From NCBI GenBank assembly GCA_021810245.1, contig JAJZJF010000008.1, positions 1-46,845 of the forward strand: a DNA stretch of 46,845 bases, written 5' to 3'. Positions 35,658-45,625 of the stretch are shown here, piece after piece. Position 1 is the first letter of the stretch. Every line of letters begins with the position of its first letter. The notes below the pieces were generated by a model. It ran no database searches. It had not been told where the DNA came from and saw only the letters and a program-made list of their open reading frames with translations. A program made the position numbers and the translations under genes. Origin of the DNA: a bacterium. GTDB lineage: Bacteria > Elusimicrobiota > Elusimicrobia > UBA1565 > UBA9628.

Positions 35658-37979
35658 TTAGCTTCCAAAAGGAACGGAGATTTTCATGTAGAGGTTTCTC
35701 CCCGGCTCGACAAAGCCGAATTGTTTGTCATAAACGCTCATGGAATCGGCGTAGGCTTTATTGAGGAGGTTGTCGGCGCCGAAATCAAAGCTGAGCGGGT
35801 TTTGCATGACCAGGATTCTCCAGCCAAAGCTCAAGCCAAAAATAGTGTAGCCGCCGGTGGGCGTGTCGATGAGGTTCTTAGTGGATGGAGGCCCCGGTTG
35901 GTTTTGAGCGAGAACGATGTGAGTGTTGGCTCCGAAATAGGGATGATAAAAATCCCCCAACTTTTTCTTATGAATTTTAAAGCTCAATAAGAAGCGGTCG
36001 GCCGGAATAAAAGGAATTGATTGCCCAGTCGATATGTTTTCGGCGCGAATATGGTCGTAGCCTTCCTTCAGTTCCAGCCACTGAAGGGCGTCTTCGTCCA
36101 AGCGAACCGTAGCCCCTTGAAGGATAGAATTTCCCTGGGTGGTTTGGAAAACCGGCAAGGTGTTTCCGGTATAGACATCAGTCGCATTTAGATTGGTCGG
36201 TTGCGCGTAGATGTAATTGTTAATATGGTTATAGAAATAGTCGACGTTTGAGCGAAAATGAGATGAAACCCAGCGCAAAGAGGCATCTGAATCCATCGAA
36301 GTTTCCGGTTGAAGATTGGGGTCTCCCACCGCGAACTGGCCGGTTCCCTCGTGTTCTCCAAAAGCGAAGAGCTCAAACTCATCGGGATTTCGATATCCCC
36401 GTCCCACATTGACGGCAAAAGCGAGGGGTTTTATGATATGCCAGACTCCCCCCAAGGCGCCGGTCAAGGCCTCGTAATTTCTGGTTTGAGCTTGAATGGA
36501 TGAGAGCCCGTTGGCCGCGGCCAATGCGGCATTAGAGGTCATATTCGCGGATTGATAGGAATCGGCATTGAGCTGATTTTCATCGCCTCTGATTCCGGCG
36601 GTCAATTTGACCGATCCAAAATGCGCCTCTTCATAGGCGTATTCTCCATATTCATTCCAATTCGTCGATGGAATCAGTTGGTCGATTCCCCCGGCCAATT
36701 CATTTTTATTGTCTGAAGTAAACCCGAAGGTTCCCTGAAACGGGCCGATTTGTTTTTGATGCGCTTTGATATTAACGGTGTAACTCGTTTCGATCCAGTT
36801 GGCCTCAAGGGATGGAGGAGTAGGGAAACCTCCTACTATGCCACTATTGCTATTAACGTAGCCGTTATATTCCTCGCGGTCGACGCGGTCGTATCCCGCG
36901 GTAACTTCATAATTAAAAAGCCCATCTGTTTTAATATCGGCGTGGATATTCCCATTGTCATGGGCCAAATCTTGGAATTCATTGTCGGTTTGGGTTGCCG
37001 ATTCATCCAACTGCAAATGCTTCGTGAAATGACTGTAATCCATCGTCAGATCGCCCCAATCCTTGGTGACTCCAATTTCGCCTGAGCCATTGACCTCTTT
37101 GGAGGCGGTGTTGGCAATGGTTCCATTGGGAGTGTAAATATTCCCCGCCTGATGTTCGCTGAGATCGCTTCTCCATCCCCAATCGCCTTGGGCTCCTTGT
37201 AAAACCACGCCTTCGGCCGCGCTTTGATTGACCGATTCAACATCGGTAACGATCTTTCCCGATAAAGGCCCGGCTCCTAACGCGGCCGAAGGCAGAGGAG
37301 CTTTGTTGACCGAGATAACGCCTCCCAAGGCATCCGAGCCGTACATCAGCGTTGCGGCTCCTCTTAAAACTTCGATTCTGTCCGCGGTCAATGTGTCTAT
37401 TTCCGGGGCATGTTCCTCTCCCCAAGCCAAGGATTCGCTTCGGACCCCATCTTCGACGATGACGAGATCTTCTGAATTAAGCCCGTCGACGGAGGGCTTT
37501 GAGACGCTGGGGCCGACCGTGATCATGTTGACCCCCGGCTCGTTTTTTATCGCGTCCATGACATTTTCGCGAGCTTTTTGCTCTAGTTGATGTCCTTGAA
37601 GAACGGTGACATTGGCGGGGGTGGTTAAAACCGGGCTAGGCGTGGGTTCCGCTGAAATGGTGATGGGTTGGGCCGCCAAGGCGCTTTCGCTAAGCGTCAC
37701 CTTAACAGGGACCGGGCTTGGGACAAAAATGGTCTCAGAATGATCGGCATATCCTAAACGATGAAATCCCATCGCGTAATTTCCCGGCGGTAGATCGATA
37801 TGAAAGGTTCCCGATGAATCCGTGAGAACCCCTTTTTGGAGGGCCGGAACGGTCACCTGGACATTTGACAAGGGTTTATTTTCGTCGTTATAGACAGTTC
37901 CTGAAAACATGTCGCTATAACTTGAACGGACAAGACTGATCAGTAAAAGAGCCGTTAAAATCTTCTTTTTTTTTCGCAT
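35658..37979 (-). CDS. TonB-dependent outer membrane receptor with N-terminal carboxypeptidase-regulatory-like domain
   Basis: FSGTVYNDENKPLSNVQVTVPALQKGVLTDSSGTFHIDLPPGNY; plug domain VNMITVGPSVSKPSVDGLNSEDLVIVEDGVRSESLAWGEEHAPEIDTLTADRIEVLRGAATLMYGSDALGGVISV; C-terminal ...YMKISVPFGS. Confidence 0.94.
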   Translation of the reverse strand: MRKKKKILTALLLISLVRSSYSDMFSGTVYNDENKPLSNVQVTVPALQKGVLTDSSGTFHIDLPPGNYAMGFHRLGYADHSETIFVPSPVPVKVTLSESALAAQPITISAEPTPSPVLTTPANVTVLQGHQLEQKARENVMDAIKNEPGVNMITVGPSVSKPSVDGLNSEDLVIVEDGVRSESLAWGEEHAPEIDTLTADRIEVLRGAATLMYGSDALGGVISVNKAPLPSAALGAGPLSGKIVTDVESVNQSAAEGVVLQGAQGDWGWRSDLSEHQAGNIYTPNGTIANTASKEVNGSGEIGVTKDWGDLTMDYSHFTKHLQLDESATQTDNEFQDLAHDNGNIHADIKTDGLFNYEVTAGYDRVDREEYNGYVNSNSGIVGGFPTPPSLEANWIETSYTVNIKAHQKQIGPFQGTFGFTSDNKNELAGGIDQLIPSTNWNEYGEYAYEEAHFGSVKLTAGIRGDENQLNADSYQSANMTSNAALAAANGLSSIQAQTRNYEALTGALGGVWHIIKPLAFAVNVGRGYRNPDEFELFAFGEHEGTGQFAVGDPNLQPETSMDSDASLRWVSSHFRSNVDYFYNHINNYIYAQPTNLNATDVYTGNTLPVFQTTQGNSILQGATVRLDEDALQWLELKEGYDHIRAENISTGQSIPFIPADRFLLSFKIHKKKLGDFYHPYFGANTHIVLAQNQPGPPSTKNLIDTPTGGYTIFGLSFGWRILVMQNPLSFDFGADNLLNKAYADSMSVYDKQFGFVEPGRNLYMKISVPFGS

Positions 37980-38053
37980 ATTTACCTTTTAAACGGATGT
38001 TTTTAAATCGCTAGCGCCAATGAAGGCGTTATGAGTCTTTAGTTTTGAGAATT

Positions 38054-38323
38054 TTAAGCGTGCGCGATGGGGGGAGCGCGCGCCGCTAAATCGTAGAGGC
38101 GGCCAAAGATCGGGAGTTCAAAATTTTCGCTTTCAATGGACTGTTCGAATGTCGTAGTCGGAAGTTTTGGAACGTGATGGAGCGGGGCGCGGGAGTGAAT
38201 TTGAGCCTTGACCAAACAGAGGGGGCAATCGGCCCCGCTTTTTTGAAGGTGGTGATGGAAAGATTCAATTCCAATGCAAGCAAAAAACCCCAAGGTCAAA
38301 ATCAACAAGAGAATGCGCTTCAT
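38054..38323 (-). CDS. Small secreted HHH/CxxC protein (DUF2946-like)
   Basis: MKRILLLILTLGFFACIGIESFHHHLQKSGADCPLCLVKAQIHS: signal sequence, HHH and CPLC; upstream of a TonB receptor gene. Confidence 0.6.
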   Translation of the reverse strand: MKRILLLILTLGFFACIGIESFHHHLQKSGADCPLCLVKAQIHSRAPLHHVPKLPTTTFEQSIESENFELPIFGRLYDLAARAPPIAHA

Positions 38324-38369
38324 GGTTAATCTAAAGGCGATTCTAGCATAAGTTCGGTTTTCTCCGACT

Positions 38370-39881
38370 TTAGCGAGAACTTGATTCCGGGGTTATGCGG
38401 TTTTTGTGCCGCGCGGATAGGGATTTTTCCGCGCACATCGCAAAAACATCGCGGACAAGGACCGGTTCAGTCGTCGATTTTTTTGCGTTTTGAAATGTTT
38501 TGTAGCCATCGCCGCCCTGGGCTAAAAAATTGAGCGTCGCCGCGCTGTAGGAAGCGCCCAAGACCAGCGGCTTTTCATCGATCCAAATATCTTCCACTCG
38601 CTTTGTGGCGGGCGCCTTGGGGTTGTATTTGAAACGGATTCCGCTGACTTGAATTATCCCCTGATTGCCGCTGACTCCCTGTTCTAATATTTCTTGAACT
38701 TGCCTACCGCTGAGGCTCATTGTCGTTATATAGTTGTCAAACGGCATCAGATCGAAAATATCTCGCCAGGTGACCGGACCTTGGGGCAAATCGGCGCGCA
38801 GGCCGCCGCTATTTTGGAAGGCGATATCGGTTTTGGCCCAGGAGCGCAGGCAATCCGCCGCCCAGTCTCCCAGGGCCGATTCCCGAACAAAATTTCTTTT
38901 AAGCCTGCGCGGGGACTCTCCTAATACTTGGCTCATTTTTTTGCCTATTTCTTTTTGATACCGGGTGAGAATTTGACGCACTTGGGGATCGGAGCCCATT
39001 TTTCGGGGGTTGATTTTGATGACGCGCGCTTTTGATCGAACGACTTTTTTGGTTAAGGGATTTATCCACAAAGTCACCTTGCCGACATGAGTGAGATAGC
39101 TTCCGGTCTGAACGATCAGCGTGTGATTAATGGGATCGCGAACCCCTTTGGGTAACAAGGTATGGGAATGGCCGCCGACGATGAGATCAATTCCGGAGAC
39201 GTGAGAAGCGATAAAGCGGTCGTCTTCAAAGGGAGCGCTCTTGGGAGTTTGAATGCCGACATGGGTGACGGCGATGATGACGGTCGCGCCTTCTTTTTTT
39301 AAATCGCGAACTTCGTCTTTGGCTTCGTCGATTTCGCGCCTAAATTGAAGCCCCGCGATATTTTTGTGAAAAGTGAGATTGGGCATATTCGTCGTCAAAA
39401 GCCCGAAAATGCCGATTTTAACTCCGGAGATGTTTCTGATGATAAAAGGCTTTAGATAAGAAACCCTTTTTCCGGTTTTTTTAGAATAGACGTTGGCGCC
39501 TAAAACCGGCATTTTGAGCGCATGAACCAAGATTTTGAGCTGGTCTTCTCCGAAATCGAAATCATGGTTGCCGACCTCGACTACGTCGTAGGGAATGGCG
39601 TTAAAAATAGAGACCAGGGCTTTTCCCTTGGTGAGGCTTCCCTCCGGGGTTCCCTGGAACCAATCTCCGGCATCAATCAAAAGTTTTGGGCCTGGAGCTT
39701 TTCTGAAATAACTCGCTAAAACATCCGCGCCGCCAATGAGCTTTTTCCGCGAGTTTGTCCGGGCGAGAATCCAACCGTGAATATCATTGGTGTGGTAAAT
39801 AAAAATGCGCAGGTCCTTGGCGGAAGCCCGCGCCGATAAAAACAAGCAGGCAATCAATATGAATCCCGATGTTTTTCTCAA
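38370..39881 (-). CDS. UshA-like bifunctional metallophosphatase/5'-nucleotidase
   Basis: IFIYHTNDIHGWILARTNSRKKLIGGADVLASYFRK, GNHDFDFGEDQL, GGHSHTLLPKGV, FQNSGGLRADLPQGPVTWRDIFDLMPFDN. Confidence 0.92.
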   Translation of the reverse strand: MRKTSGFILIACLFLSARASAKDLRIFIYHTNDIHGWILARTNSRKKLIGGADVLASYFRKAPGPKLLIDAGDWFQGTPEGSLTKGKALVSIFNAIPYDVVEVGNHDFDFGEDQLKILVHALKMPVLGANVYSKKTGKRVSYLKPFIIRNISGVKIGIFGLLTTNMPNLTFHKNIAGLQFRREIDEAKDEVRDLKKEGATVIIAVTHVGIQTPKSAPFEDDRFIASHVSGIDLIVGGHSHTLLPKGVRDPINHTLIVQTGSYLTHVGKVTLWINPLTKKVVRSKARVIKINPRKMGSDPQVRQILTRYQKEIGKKMSQVLGESPRRLKRNFVRESALGDWAADCLRSWAKTDIAFQNSGGLRADLPQGPVTWRDIFDLMPFDNYITTMSLSGRQVQEILEQGVSGNQGIIQVSGIRFKYNPKAPATKRVEDIWIDEKPLVLGASYSAATLNFLAQGGDGYKTFQNAKKSTTEPVLVRDVFAMCAEKSLSARHKNRITPESSSR

Positions 39882-40825
39882 GAGCTTTTGTCCTTTTTTT
39901 TGAGGCAGAGCTTCCAGAAATCTTTAAAATCATCGGGAATCGGCGCGCGAAACGAAACCTTTTTGCGGGCGCGCGGATGAGAGAGGGCGATCTCAAAGGC
40001 GTGGAGCATCAGTCTTGGCGGCGCGGGAGATTCTGATCCTTTGTCAAAGAGAAAATCGCCGGCGACCGGGTATCCCGCAAATGCTAAATGCGCGCGAATT
40101 TGGTGCGTTCTTCCGGTCAGTGGGCGAGCTTCGATTAAGGCGGCATCAGGCGCGGATTTTAAAATTTTAAATCCCGTTTCGGCGGGTTTTCCAAATGGGG
40201 TGGCGACAAAATTGCGGGACATCCCGGCGTGACCAATAGGGGCTGTCACCCGCAGGCGTTTCTGCCGGGGGTTTCCCCTGGTAATCGCGAGATATGTTTT
40301 TTGAAGGAGATGCTCCTTGAACTGTCGGCGCAGATTTTTTTCGGCGTCCTCGTTTTTGGCGAGCAGAAGAACTCCGCTGGTTTGTCGATCGAGCCGGTGA
40401 ACGATTCCGAGTCTAGAGACTTTCTTTTTAGCGATTTGGGGCCTTAAGTGGTAGAAAATTCCGGCGATGCTGGGCTCTTTTTCCGAGAGAACGGTTTCGG
40501 GATTGTTGAGCCAGGAGTTGTTTAACGGATGCATGATGATTCCCGTGGGCTTATTGATGACGATGATGTCCCGGTCTTCATGGAGAATCCAGTCTTCCGC
40601 GTTAATAGAAGGCCAGGAGTTAAGCGAAAAAGAAGCCTCAATTTTCTCTCCGCTCTTGAGTTTGAAATTGGGTTTTTGCGCGCGGCCGTCGACTAATACC
40701 TTTCCGTCTTCGATGAAGGTTCTTAAGACGGTGCGTGAATAATCAGTCAGGCGGGCGGCGAGAAAACGGTCAAGTCTCAGACCCGGAGTTTCACAGATAA
40801 AAGTAAAAGAGCGCGCCTCAGACAT
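39878..40825 (-). CDS. RluA/RluD family pseudouridine synthase
   Basis: S4 domain then GIVHRLDRQTSGVLLLAKNEDAEKNLRRQFKEHLLQKTYLAI and ARPLTGRTHQIRAHLAFAGYPVAGD. Confidence 0.94.
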   Translation of the reverse strand: MSEARSFTFICETPGLRLDRFLAARLTDYSRTVLRTFIEDGKVLVDGRAQKPNFKLKSGEKIEASFSLNSWPSINAEDWILHEDRDIIVINKPTGIIMHPLNNSWLNNPETVLSEKEPSIAGIFYHLRPQIAKKKVSRLGIVHRLDRQTSGVLLLAKNEDAEKNLRRQFKEHLLQKTYLAITRGNPRQKRLRVTAPIGHAGMSRNFVATPFGKPAETGFKILKSAPDAALIEARPLTGRTHQIRAHLAFAGYPVAGDFLFDKGSESPAPPRLMLHAFEIALSHPRARKKVSFRAPIPDDFKDFWKLCLKKKDKSS

Positions 40826-41612
40826 TTTGGGTTTTAATTCCGTTTTTAGCGAGCGCGATGAGGGCGGCTAAAAAGCATCCCAAAGCGACCCATTGCGACA
40901 CCCATAAGGACATAAAAGACCATCCGCGATCGTCTCCGCGGACAAACTCAATTAAAAAGCGCGCGAAAGCGTAGGTCAGCATATAGGTCCAAAACGCGGT
41001 CCCGGGCTTGATTTCTTTTTTTTCGATGCGCGGAATCAGCCAAAACGAGATAAAAAGGAAAATGGAGAAATCCGCCGCGGATTCGTAGAGTTGGGTCGGG
41101 TGCAAGGGAATTCCCCACAGGTCCGGAGGCGTGACGCTGGCCGGGCTTCCGCCTAAGCGCACTCCCCAGGGAAGTTGCGTGGGTTTTCCGTAGCAACAAC
41201 CGGCGGCCAAACATCCCCAGCGTCCGATGGCTTGCCCCAAAGGCAAGGCGGATGCGAAGTAATCGGCTGAAGGCAAAAATGGAATTTTAAAGCGCTTTAA
41301 AAAGAAAATGGCGGCGGCGATTCCACCGATAAACCCGCCGTAGAAAACGAAGCCATAGCGGAAATCTCTAAAAAAGTTCAGTTCGCCGGAGCGAAACGCG
41401 TTCCACTCAACTAAAATAAAAAGGAGTTTACCCCCGAGGATGGCTCCAAAAAAAATTCCGTAAATCAAGGTCCAAAACTTTTCCTCGGTCATGCCGGGCA
41501 TTTTCGAGATTTTGCGCTTCACCCAAAAGACAGCAGAAATATAGGCCAAGGCGACTAAAACTCCGTAGGTCGGGATTTTGATGAAGCCGAGGTTAAGCAG
41601 AATGGGATGCAT
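40818..41612 (-). CDS. lgt: Prolipoprotein diacylglyceryl transferase, paralogue 2
   Basis: IKIPTYGVLVALAYISAVFW; YGFVFYGGFIGG; IGRWGCLAAGCCYGKPTQLPWGV; HPTQLYES; FLIEFVRGD. Confidence 0.92.
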   Translation of the reverse strand: MHPILLNLGFIKIPTYGVLVALAYISAVFWVKRKISKMPGMTEEKFWTLIYGIFFGAILGGKLLFILVEWNAFRSGELNFFRDFRYGFVFYGGFIGGIAAAIFFLKRFKIPFLPSADYFASALPLGQAIGRWGCLAAGCCYGKPTQLPWGVRLGGSPASVTPPDLWGIPLHPTQLYESAADFSIFLFISFWLIPRIEKKEIKPGTAFWTYMLTYAFARFLIEFVRGDDRGWSFMSLWVSQWVALGCFLAALIALAKNGIKTQNV

Positions 41613-42384
41613 GGCGAGTCCTCCAAAGAATAATTCCGGCGATCACTATTTGAATCAGACAAAAGGCTTGGACCTGGGTCATTGGCAGGCTTGACATCCA
41701 CAAAGCGTCTCCGCGATAGAATTCAAGAATATATCTTAAAACCCCGTAGCCGCCAATATAGGCCGCGCTTAAAACTCCGGGACGAATCTTGCCGCTTTCC
41801 AGGCGCTTGAGAAAGAAAAAATAGAGAATAAAGAATATCCCCAATTCCCCAAAGGCTTCATAGAGTTGGGTGGGGTGAATGGGAATTCCCAAAAGATCGC
41901 GCTCAACTAAGGACTGGGGATTGGTGAATTTAACGCCCCAGGGCTTTGCGGTCGGGATTCCATAACAACATCCTGCGGAAAAACATCCCAGGCGTCCAAA
42001 AAAGTGCCAGAGAGGAGCGGCTTGACAGACATAATCGAGCGTCCTTAAAAATTGCAGTTTGAGAAATCTCGCGTAGAGGTAAATTCCCAGGATAACGCTT
42101 AAAATCGCCCCCATGACGCAGAAGCCGCGATTAAGAGAAAAAAGATCGCTAAAAAACGCGCGCCCGAACCAGGGATCATATTGAAAAACATAGAGAATGC
42201 GCCCCCCGAGAAAGCCGGAGATAATCAAGGTGTTGACCAGTATCCAGACATCGTCTTCTCTTTTAAGCCCCATGGGCTTCCAATGTTTAAGCCAGAAGAT
42301 GGTCGCAAAGACCCCGCCCAAGGCGATTAAAGCGCCATAACTATAGATTCGGAAATGGCCTAAAGACAGAAGAACAGGATGCAT
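41593..42384 (-). CDS. Prolipoprotein diacylglyceryl transferase-like, paralogue 1
   Basis: FRIYSYGALIALGGVFATIFW; GRLGCFSAGCCYGIPTAKPWGV; HPTQLYEAFGEL; YILEFYRGD; 20-nt overlap with paralogue 2. Confidence 0.85.
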   Translation of the reverse strand: MHPVLLSLGHFRIYSYGALIALGGVFATIFWLKHWKPMGLKREDDVWILVNTLIISGFLGGRILYVFQYDPWFGRAFFSDLFSLNRGFCVMGAILSVILGIYLYARFLKLQFLRTLDYVCQAAPLWHFFGRLGCFSAGCCYGIPTAKPWGVKFTNPQSLVERDLLGIPIHPTQLYEAFGELGIFFILYFFFLKRLESGKIRPGVLSAAYIGGYGVLRYILEFYRGDALWMSSLPMTQVQAFCLIQIVIAGIILWRTRHASHSA

Positions 42385-42393
42385 AGTATGATT

Positions 42394-42693
42394 TTAAGAA
42401 TTATTGGGAGGGGTGAAGCGATACTCGATTTCTCCTTTTTTGATGAAGTCTAATTCCTTCCTCGCTTTTAGTTCCAAAACCGAAGGGTCGGACAATTCCT
42501 TAAGCTCTCGCGTCTTATCTTGAATTTCCTTGGAAAGCAGGGCTTTCTGCGCGTTAACTTTATGCAGTTCCAGCCAATTTCGGGTTAAGAGGCGAAAACC
42601 CCGGTTGACAAAAAAAATGGCGATAAAGAGGATGATCCACGCCCAACGCTTCCAGCTTTTATTGAGTTTATATTTTTTTGCGTTGTAAGACAT
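42394..42693 (-). CDS. FtsB/DivIC septum formation initiator family
   Basis: Short, one TM, coiled coil (LHKVNAQKALLSKEIQDKTRELKEL), LKARKELDFIKKGEIEYRF; adjacent to eno as often seen. Confidence 0.8.
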   Translation of the reverse strand: MSYNAKKYKLNKSWKRWAWIILFIAIFFVNRGFRLLTRNWLELHKVNAQKALLSKEIQDKTRELKELSDPSVLELKARKELDFIKKGEIEYRFTPPNNS

Positions 42694-42746
42694 CTGAAAT
42701 CCGGCAAGCGTACAAGCCCTCCCCCGATAATTTTAGAAAGCGGAAT

Positions 42747-44045
42747 TTATGCGACAGCTTTCATTCTAAACGGAGCGAGACCCGAATAAATTGATTGATC
42801 CGCTAATTCTTCCTCGATGCGAATAAGTTGGTTATATTTGGAGAGGCGTTCCGAGCGGCAGGGAGCCCCCGATTTAATGGCTCCGGCGTTTAAGGCGACC
42901 GCCAAATCGCCGATATAAGAATCTTCCGTTTCCCCCGAACGATGAGAGATTACGCAGGAAAACCCGGCTTTCTGGGCTTGAAGGACGGTTTCAACCGTTT
43001 CGGTGAGCGTTCCAATTTGATTGAGCTTAATTAAAATTGAGTTGGCGGCGTTTTCCTTGATGCCCTTCGCCAAGCGTTGAGGATTGGTCACGAAGATATC
43101 ATCGCCGATAATTTTGCATCTAGATCCCAATTCCGCCGTGAGGGCTTTCCAGCCGGACCAATCGTCTTCCGAGAGAGGATCTTCCAGCGAAATGAGCCCG
43201 TATTTTTCAATCCAGCCCTTGTAGCGCGCGGTCATCTCACTTGCGCTGAGAGTTTTTGACTCAAAGGTGTAGTTCCCATCTTCGCAAAATTCGCTGGCCG
43301 CCGCGTCCAAGGCGATCTTAATTTTTCCCTCGTATCCTGATTGGAGGATGGCGTCTGACAGCAAACCCAAAACCTCTTCATGAGTCTTGATGTGGGGGGC
43401 AAAGCCGCCTTCATCTCCAACGCCGACGGATAATTTTTTAGACGCCAGGATTTTCTTAAGAGTCTGATAGGTTTCAGACGCCATTCGGAGGGCTTCGGAA
43501 AATGAAGAGGCTCCGGTTGGAACCAGCATGAATTCTTGAATGTTAAGCCCGCTGTCGGCATGCTTGCCTCCATTGATGACGTTGAGCATCGGGGTCGGAA
43601 GAATCCATGAGTTAAGTTTAAGATTGAAAGCTTCGCGGATATAGCGGTAAAGTGGAATCTTGAGAGACGCGGCGGCGGCGCGAGAAGCGGCGAGAGAAAC
43701 AGAGAGTATCGCGTTGGCGCCCAATTTCGATTTATTGGCGCTTCCATCAAGGTTGATCATGGCCTCATCAAGGCTTTTCTGATCGCCTGCGTTTTTCCCT
43801 TTGATCGCGGAGGCGATTTCCTCATTGACAGAGTGGAGGGCTTTGTTGACCCCCTTTCCGTGGAAATAGTTTTTGTCGCCGTCGCGAAGCTCGACTGCCT
43901 CGTGAGTTCCTGTGGACGCTCCGCTAGGAACCATCGCGCGTCCAAACGAGCCGTCTTCCAGGACGATATCGGTTTCCAAAGTCGGAAGGCCTCGGGAGTC
44001 AAAAACTTGACGAGCCTTGATCGATTTGATGGATAGATTTTTCAT
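42747..44045 (-). CDS. eno: Enolase
   Basis: IKARQVFDSRGLPTLETDIVLEDGSFGRAMVPSGASTGTHEAVELRDGD; SHRSGETEDSYIGDLAVAL. Confidence 0.98.
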   Translation of the reverse strand: MKNLSIKSIKARQVFDSRGLPTLETDIVLEDGSFGRAMVPSGASTGTHEAVELRDGDKNYFHGKGVNKALHSVNEEIASAIKGKNAGDQKSLDEAMINLDGSANKSKLGANAILSVSLAASRAAAASLKIPLYRYIREAFNLKLNSWILPTPMLNVINGGKHADSGLNIQEFMLVPTGASSFSEALRMASETYQTLKKILASKKLSVGVGDEGGFAPHIKTHEEVLGLLSDAILQSGYEGKIKIALDAAASEFCEDGNYTFESKTLSASEMTARYKGWIEKYGLISLEDPLSEDDWSGWKALTAELGSRCKIIGDDIFVTNPQRLAKGIKENAANSILIKLNQIGTLTETVETVLQAQKAGFSCVISHRSGETEDSYIGDLAVALNAGAIKSGAPCRSERLSKYNQLIRIEEELADQSIYSGLAPFRMKAVA

Positions 44046-44049
44046 GGGC

Positions 44050-45525
44050 TTATTGCTTTTTACTTAGGAGATTTTTTCCGGCGCCAATTAACGCGGCGAG
44101 TTTTTGGGAGGTTGAGGCCTCGGCATAAATTCTAAAAGCCGACTCGGTTCCCGAGGGGCGAAGACCCAGCCAGCTGCCGTCTCTGAGGATGAATTTAAAT
44201 CCATCCGATTCGTCAATTCTCCAGACCGACCCCCCCGCCAAGTCAAGAGGCGGTTTGGTGTGGAGGCGATCTTCAAGCTCTAGGCGCTCTCTTAAATGCG
44301 GCATATGAAAGTTAATTCGCGTATTGTGGAAAGCCCCGACTTTTTTGAAAAGCCGATTGCGCAATTCCGTTATGGATTTTTTCTCAATAGCGACCATTTC
44401 GGCGACCAAGAGACAAGCTAAAATTCCGTCTTTGTCGGGAACATGATTGCGGATGCTTAGTCCGCCGGATTCTTCTCCGCCTAAAAGGTATTGCCCCGTT
44501 CTTAACAATTCGCCAATAAATTTAAAACCCACCGGAGTTTCGCGGATATCAAGGCTGTGGGATTTCGCGACCGCGTCGACAAAATGAGAAGTCATCACGC
44601 TACGCGCGATTTTTCCTTTCATTCCGCGATTAGAGACTAAATGTTCGAGCACCAAGGCCAAAATTTCGTTGGCGGAAATCCAGGTTCCTCCAAAATCCAA
44701 GATTCCAAAGCGATCGGCGTCCCCATCGCAGGCAAGCCCCAGATGAAGGCGATTTTTTTTGACTAAGCCGGATAATTCCGACAAATTTTCCGGAGCCGGC
44801 TCCGGGGAATGTCCATTGTAGAGTACATCGCGGTTTTCATGAAGCGCGCTGACGGCGACTCCGCAATTTTCCAGAAAGGGGCGCAGGTAATGCCGGGCGG
44901 CGCCGTGCATTGCGTCAACTCCTATCTTGAGACGAGCTTTTTTTATTGCGTTGATGTCGATGATGGATGAGATATGCTTAAAATAGGAGGTTCTAAAATC
45001 AGAGGTCTCTGTCCAGGCTTCCTGAAGGGCCTTTTCAAAAGACATGACTTTTATATCGTGGCTTTGGATGAGTTCAAGTCTTCTCTCAATGTCGCTGGTC
45101 ACATCCGGCGGGGCTGAACCGGCCCAGAATGGCATCCACTTAAACCCGTTGTATTGCGGAGAATTGTGTGAAGCGGTAATGACCACGCCTCCCACGGCCT
45201 TGTGGGAGAGAATGGCGTGCCCGACAACCGGAGTCGGCGTATCGGCGTTGGCGAGAATCGTTTTTATGCCTTCGAGCGCGAATACTCCGGCGACTTCGCG
45301 GGCGAATTCCTCCGAGAGAAACCGCCCGTCAAAACCAATGACGACTAAGGGCAACCGCGGCAGGGAATTTCCACCCACGAAAGATTTATATTCCGCGCTC
45401 AAAACCCCATATTCGGTGTTTTCTTTAATATGATTGGCCAGGGCGGAGGCGACTTTCCGCACGTTGAAGAAATTAAATTCATCGGCGATGACGGCTCGCC
45501 AGCCGGATGTTCCAAATCGAATCAT
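44050..45525 (-). CDS. Phosphoglucomutase/phosphomannomutase family protein
   Basis: IRFGTSGWRAVIADEFNFFNV; GVVITASHNSPQYNGFKW; ACDGDADRFGILD; GGEESGG; LRPSGTESAFRIYAEA. Confidence 0.95.
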   Translation of the reverse strand: MIRFGTSGWRAVIADEFNFFNVRKVASALANHIKENTEYGVLSAEYKSFVGGNSLPRLPLVVIGFDGRFLSEEFAREVAGVFALEGIKTILANADTPTPVVGHAILSHKAVGGVVITASHNSPQYNGFKWMPFWAGSAPPDVTSDIERRLELIQSHDIKVMSFEKALQEAWTETSDFRTSYFKHISSIIDINAIKKARLKIGVDAMHGAARHYLRPFLENCGVAVSALHENRDVLYNGHSPEPAPENLSELSGLVKKNRLHLGLACDGDADRFGILDFGGTWISANEILALVLEHLVSNRGMKGKIARSVMTSHFVDAVAKSHSLDIRETPVGFKFIGELLRTGQYLLGGEESGGLSIRNHVPDKDGILACLLVAEMVAIEKKSITELRNRLFKKVGAFHNTRINFHMPHLRERLELEDRLHTKPPLDLAGGSVWRIDESDGFKFILRDGSWLGLRPSGTESAFRIYAEASTSQKLAALIGAGKNLLSKKQ

Positions 45526-45625
45526 AAAAGCCTCTCTTATCTATGCGAACTGAACTATGGTATCAAAAAGGAAGAAACGCCACAAACAAGGGCTTGGACC
45601 TAAGAAGCGCGGGGAAAATTCGATT

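Noticed and set aside
37998-38035. Possible GCGCC/GGCGT hairpin upstream of the TonB receptor gene
   Set aside because: Short stem with a mismatch and no clear terminator or riboswitch context.
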